Source: Anaerolineae bacterium (GTDB lineage Bacteria; Chloroflexota; Anaerolineae; DUEN01). From it: a stretch of 17,187 nucleotides of DNA. The DNA lies in the NCBI GenBank assembly GCA_021159845.1, contig JAGHDS010000333.1:1-17187 (forward strand), given 5' to 3'. The first letter of the stretch is position 1. Every line of letters begins with the position of its first letter. Below the pieces are notes generated by a model. That model was given only the letters and a program-made list of their open reading frames with translations. It had not been told where the DNA came from and made no database searches. The position numbers and the translations under genes were made by a program. Shown piece by piece: positions 14,719-17,187 of this stretch.

Positions 14719-14735
14719 AGAGCGGAGGCCGCTCT
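14719..14735 (+). terminator. Weak terminator-like hairpin after nfnB
   Basis: AGAGCGG (14719-14725) and CCGCTCT (14729-14735) form a perfect 7-bp stem with a 3-base loop, followed by CTCCTCG rather than a T-run. It is in the right place to end the nfnAB transcript, but strength is uncertain. Confidence 0.4.
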
Positions 14736-14839
14736 CTCCTCGCGAGAAATAGCAGTGTACTGTATAGCGCCCTTATCCCATTGGTGTCCTCTCAACATCC
14801 GCCTCACCAAGTCGAGGGCACTCTGGCCTGTTCCCGGCA

Positions 14840-14868
14840 TTGCCCGGCTGGTGCGGCTGTGCTAGAAT
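14840..14868 (+). promoter_or_regulatory. Promoter of cinA
   Basis: TTGCCC (14840-14845) and TAGAAT (14863-14868) are separated by 17 bases, with a TGC extended -10 element at 14860-14862. Transcription would begin near 14875, about 44 bases before the chosen cinA start. No LexA-type box was recognised around it. Confidence 0.72.
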
Positions 14869-14918
14869 GCAACATACCTTGAATACGTATGAAACGTGCA
14901 CGCGAAGCGAGGACACTC

Positions 14919-16169
14919 ATGCAAGCGGAGATCATCTCGATTGGGACAGAGCTTCTTTTGGGCGCGATCGTGGACACGAATGCAGCCTACATCGCCCGGC
15001 AGCTGGCCTCGATCGGCCTAAATCTTTTTTATAAAACCACGGTAGGGGACAACGCGGAGCGCATTGCCTACGTCATTCGTCAGGCGATGGAGCGGTCAGA
15101 TGTCATCATCACCACGGGGGGATTGGGACCTACCGTGGATGACGTCACGCGAGAGGGTGTGGCGATGGCTGTCGGCCGCCCGCTGCAGGAGCACCCGGAG
15201 GCGATGCGTCATATCGAGGAGTTCTTCAGGCGTCGGGGGCGTCAGCCCAGCAAGAACAACTGGCGCCAGGCACGCATCCCCGCGGAGGCAACGGTCATCC
15301 CTAATCCGGTGGGGACAGCCCCAGCTTTCATCGTGGAGCACGAGGGAAAGATCATCATCAGCCTGCCCGGCGTTCCCAGGGAGATGGAGTACCTGATGCA
15401 ACACGTCGTCCTTCCCTTCCTGAGGGAGCGTTTGCACACGGGCGACACGGTGATTAAAAGTAAGGTGCTCCGCACGTGTGCCATCGGTGAGAGCAACGTC
15501 GACGATCTCATTGGTGATCTCATGCGCTCCGAGAATCCGACGGTAGGGTTGGCGGCCCATGTGGGGCAGACGGATATCCGCATCACGGCCAAGGCCCACA
15601 GCCAAGCCGAGGCCGATCGGCTCATTGCCGACATGGAGGCCCGAGTCCGGGCTCGGGTGGGCGATTACATCTACGGTACCGATGACGAGCTTCTGGAAGA
15701 GGTCGTCGCGCGGGAGCTGGCCGCGCGAGGTGCCCAGGTAAGCATCTTGGAAACCAACACTGCTGGGGAGATCACCCGGCGGCTGAGGGCGGCGCCCGAT
15801 GGGGCCAAGGTCATACGAGCCAGCGCAGTCGTCCCGGATGATCTCCCCACCCTGCGGGCAATGGGAATCGAGTTGTCCCCCGGCGATGAGCACACGTTCA
15901 CACCGGAGGAAGCGGCTGAGGTCGCCCTGACATGGCGGGGGCAGACGGGCGCCGCATATGGGTTAGTCATCCTGGGCAGTCAGGGGGAAAGCGAGGGACT
16001 GTACGGGGAGCGCCCCGGCCATACCCATATCGCTCTGGCCGATGAGTCTGGGCGTGTTGTCCACCGCGACTTGGGGTTCGGCGGACGGGAGGATCTCGCT
16101 CGCGCCTGGATCGGGAACCATGCGTTGGATCTGCTTCGCCGCGCGCTCCTGGGGCTGCCGGAGAGGTGA
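14919..16169 (+). CDS. cinA: CinA-like protein with degenerate C-terminal deamidase domain
   Basis: This is a 416-residue CinA-family protein. The N-terminal MoaB/MogA-like half is well kept: MQAEIISIGTELLLG, VDTNAAYIARQLA, TTVGDN, and TTGGLGPTVDDVTRE (65-79), plus NPVGTAPAF and SLPGVPREME. In relatives this half hydrolyses ADP-ribose and the C-terminal half deamidates nicotinamide mononucleotide (PncC). Here the PncC signature ESCTGG is ETNTAG (278-283), the GIAGP loop is replaced by SQGES, and the segment with the conserved Tyr/Lys is shortened beyond recognition. The deamidase is therefore probably inactive. The start at 14919 has GAGGA five bases upstream and gives the usual CinA N-terminus; an in-frame ATG at 14889 would add ten atypical residues. 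It has its own promoter. Confidence 0.88.
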   Translation: MQAEIISIGTELLLGAIVDTNAAYIARQLASIGLNLFYKTTVGDNAERIAYVIRQAMERSDVIITTGGLGPTVDDVTREGVAMAVGRPLQEHPEAMRHIEEFFRRRGRQPSKNNWRQARIPAEATVIPNPVGTAPAFIVEHEGKIIISLPGVPREMEYLMQHVVLPFLRERLHTGDTVIKSKVLRTCAIGESNVDDLIGDLMRSENPTVGLAAHVGQTDIRITAKAHSQAEADRLIADMEARVRARVGDYIYGTDDELLEEVVARELAARGAQVSILETNTAGEITRRLRAAPDGAKVIRASAVVPDDLPTLRAMGIELSPGDEHTFTPEEAAEVALTWRGQTGAAYGLVILGSQGESEGLYGERPGHTHIALADESGRVVHRDLGFGGREDLARAWIGNHALDLLRRALLGLPER

Positions 16170-16187
16170 TCGCGACGGCGTTTTGGA

Positions 16188-16216
16188 TTGCGGTCGCAGA
16201 TAAAGGATGCTATAAT
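16188..16216 (+). promoter_or_regulatory. Promoter of the metalloenzyme gene
   Basis: TTGCGG (16188-16193) and a perfect TATAAT (16211-16216) are separated by 17 bases, with TGC directly before the -10 (extended -10). It lies just after the cinA stop and about 37 bases before the next start codon. Confidence 0.78.
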
Positions 16217-16252
16217 GTCGCCCGCCGGGGCGGTGGTGGATAGAGGGCATGT

Positions 16253-17179
16253 ATGACACGGGTTTGCTTCATATTCCTGGATGGGGTAGGACTTGGACCC
16301 GCCGACGAGGCTAACCCGCTTGCCCGCGCCGACATGCCCACCGTCCGGGAGTTACTGGGGCGTCCTCTCATCATTGGGGCGCCTGTGGAGACCCGACGGG
16401 TGCTCTTCCGTGCGTTGGATGCCCGTTTAGGGGTGCCTGGCCTTCCGCAGAGCGCCACCGGCCAGACGACTCTTTTCACCGGCATCAACGCGGCTGAGGT
16501 AGTCGGACAACATCTCTCCGCATTCCCCACCCTCGCGTTGAGGGAGATCATTGCTGAGCACAGCCTGCTCAAGGTGGTAGCGGGCTGGGGCGGCCGGGCG
16601 ACCCTCGCGAACGCGTATTCTCCCGATTACTGGGAGCGGGCCCAAACGCGACGGATACGACACTCGGCGACCACGTGGGTCAATCTGGCCGCTGGCCTCC
16701 CCTTTCGTACTTTTGATGACCTGCGGCACGGCCAGGCGGTCTACTGGGACATCACGCACTGGACGATGCGCCGGCGCGGCTATTCCGATGTACCGGTCAT
16801 TTCGCCTGAGGAGGCGGGGCGGCGACTGGCCGTGCTGACCGCAAGCTATGATCTGGTACTGTATGAGAGCTTCCTGCCTGACTTAGTGGGGCATCGCCGA
16901 CTGGACATGGCGCCGGAAGAGGTGGGGAGACTGATTGACCGTTTGCTGGCCGGGCTGCTGGCGAATATGCCGTCGGATGCCACGCTGGTCGTGAGTAGCG
17001 ATCATGGCAACCTCGAAGATGCTCGCACCAAGGCGCATACTTACAATCCCGTGCCGTTGCTGGTCGTGGGGCCTGGTGCCGCTGCCTTTCATGGTGCCCA
17101 ATCCATCGCGGATGTGACGCCCATGATTTTGAACCTGCTCCAAGGAGCCGACGGCGGGAAGGAAACGCAGAGTGAGTGA
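16253..17179 (+). CDS. Alkaline phosphatase superfamily metalloenzyme
   Basis: This 308-residue protein has the metal site of the alkaline phosphatase/phosphoglycerate mutase (metalloenzyme, PF01676-like) superfamily. Visible are FIFLDGVGLG (Asp10, first metal), LPQSATGQTTLFTG (Ser67 or Thr69 as possible nucleophile), FLPDLVGH (Asp210, His214), VVSSDHGNLED (Asp250, His251) and KAHTYNPVPLLV (His262). All expected ligands are present, so it should be an active two-metal phosphatase or mutase. It is much shorter than cofactor-independent phosphoglycerate mutase (about 500 residues), and the inserted substrate domain is reduced, so its substrate is unknown. No signal peptide is visible; it should be cytoplasmic. 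GAGGG (16243-16247) lies five bases before the ATG. It has its own promoter. Confidence 0.85.
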   Translation: MTRVCFIFLDGVGLGPADEANPLARADMPTVRELLGRPLIIGAPVETRRVLFRALDARLGVPGLPQSATGQTTLFTGINAAEVVGQHLSAFPTLALREIIAEHSLLKVVAGWGGRATLANAYSPDYWERAQTRRIRHSATTWVNLAAGLPFRTFDDLRHGQAVYWDITHWTMRRRGYSDVPVISPEEAGRRLAVLTASYDLVLYESFLPDLVGHRRLDMAPEEVGRLIDRLLAGLLANMPSDATLVVSSDHGNLEDARTKAHTYNPVPLLVVGPGAAAFHGAQSIADVTPMILNLLQGADGGKETQSE

Positions 17180-17187
17180 AGAGCGCA
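17172..17187 (+). CDS. Possible start of the next gene (partial)
   Basis: A GTG at 17172 overlaps the end of the metalloenzyme gene and would read MSEER to the edge. A purine-rich GGAAGGAAA lies upstream at about the right distance. Five codons are too few to name anything. Confidence 0.3.

Overview
The window looks like a chromosomal segment of a GC-rich bacterium, most likely a member of the Chloroflexota (Anaerolineae or a relative). This is inferred from gene content only: a NurA nuclease beside a HAS-barrel protein, a CpXC zinc-ribbon protein, a membrane-anchored SH3 protein with a Thr-Pro linker, and a TIGR00300 protein. No rRNA, tRNA, CRISPR array, insertion sequence or phage gene was seen. 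The segment is mostly housekeeping and repair genes rather than a mobile or defence island.

Left end (1-1600, minus strand): a leftward operon encodes a small three-helix membrane protein, a TetR-family regulator and an ABC transporter ATPase that runs off the window. It is preceded by a perfect-consensus promoter (TTGACA-17-TATAAT) with a TetR-type inverted repeat just downstream of the -10 box, so the regulator probably represses its own operon. A gene-free stretch (about 1566-2088) follows. It holds a decayed inverted-repeat element and the divergent promoter of the rightward genes.

Middle (2089-9244, plus strand): NurA and a stand-alone HAS-barrel protein are coupled by a TAATG overlap. 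A 2H phosphoesterase (2'-5' RNA ligase family) and PolX follow from a second promoter. After them come a membrane-anchored SH3 protein and NAD-dependent DNA ligase LigA. NurA, PolX and LigA suggest a DNA-repair neighbourhood: end processing, gap filling with proofreading, and sealing.

Right (9304-17187, plus strand): a TIGR00300 (LOR/SDH, archaeal-type ornithine cyclodeaminase-like) gene touches ligA. A CpXC protein gene follows, with an apparent +1 frameshift near its 3' end; 52 well-conserved-looking codons continue in the next frame. A chain of four hairpins, the first a textbook terminator, separates it from an NfnA/NfnB-like (SudB/SudA-like) flavoprotein pair. CinA follows with its own promoter; its C-terminal deamidase-like domain has lost the signature residues. 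An alkaline-phosphatase-superfamily metalloenzyme closes the window, and the first few codons of a possible next gene lie at the edge.

No clearly new multi-gene system was found. The best leads are the frameshifted CpXC gene, the hairpin chain with a possible ribosome-site-masking stem before nfnA, the degenerate CinA domain, the NurA/HAS-barrel pair without a visible HerA ATPase, and the very clear TetR promoter-operator.
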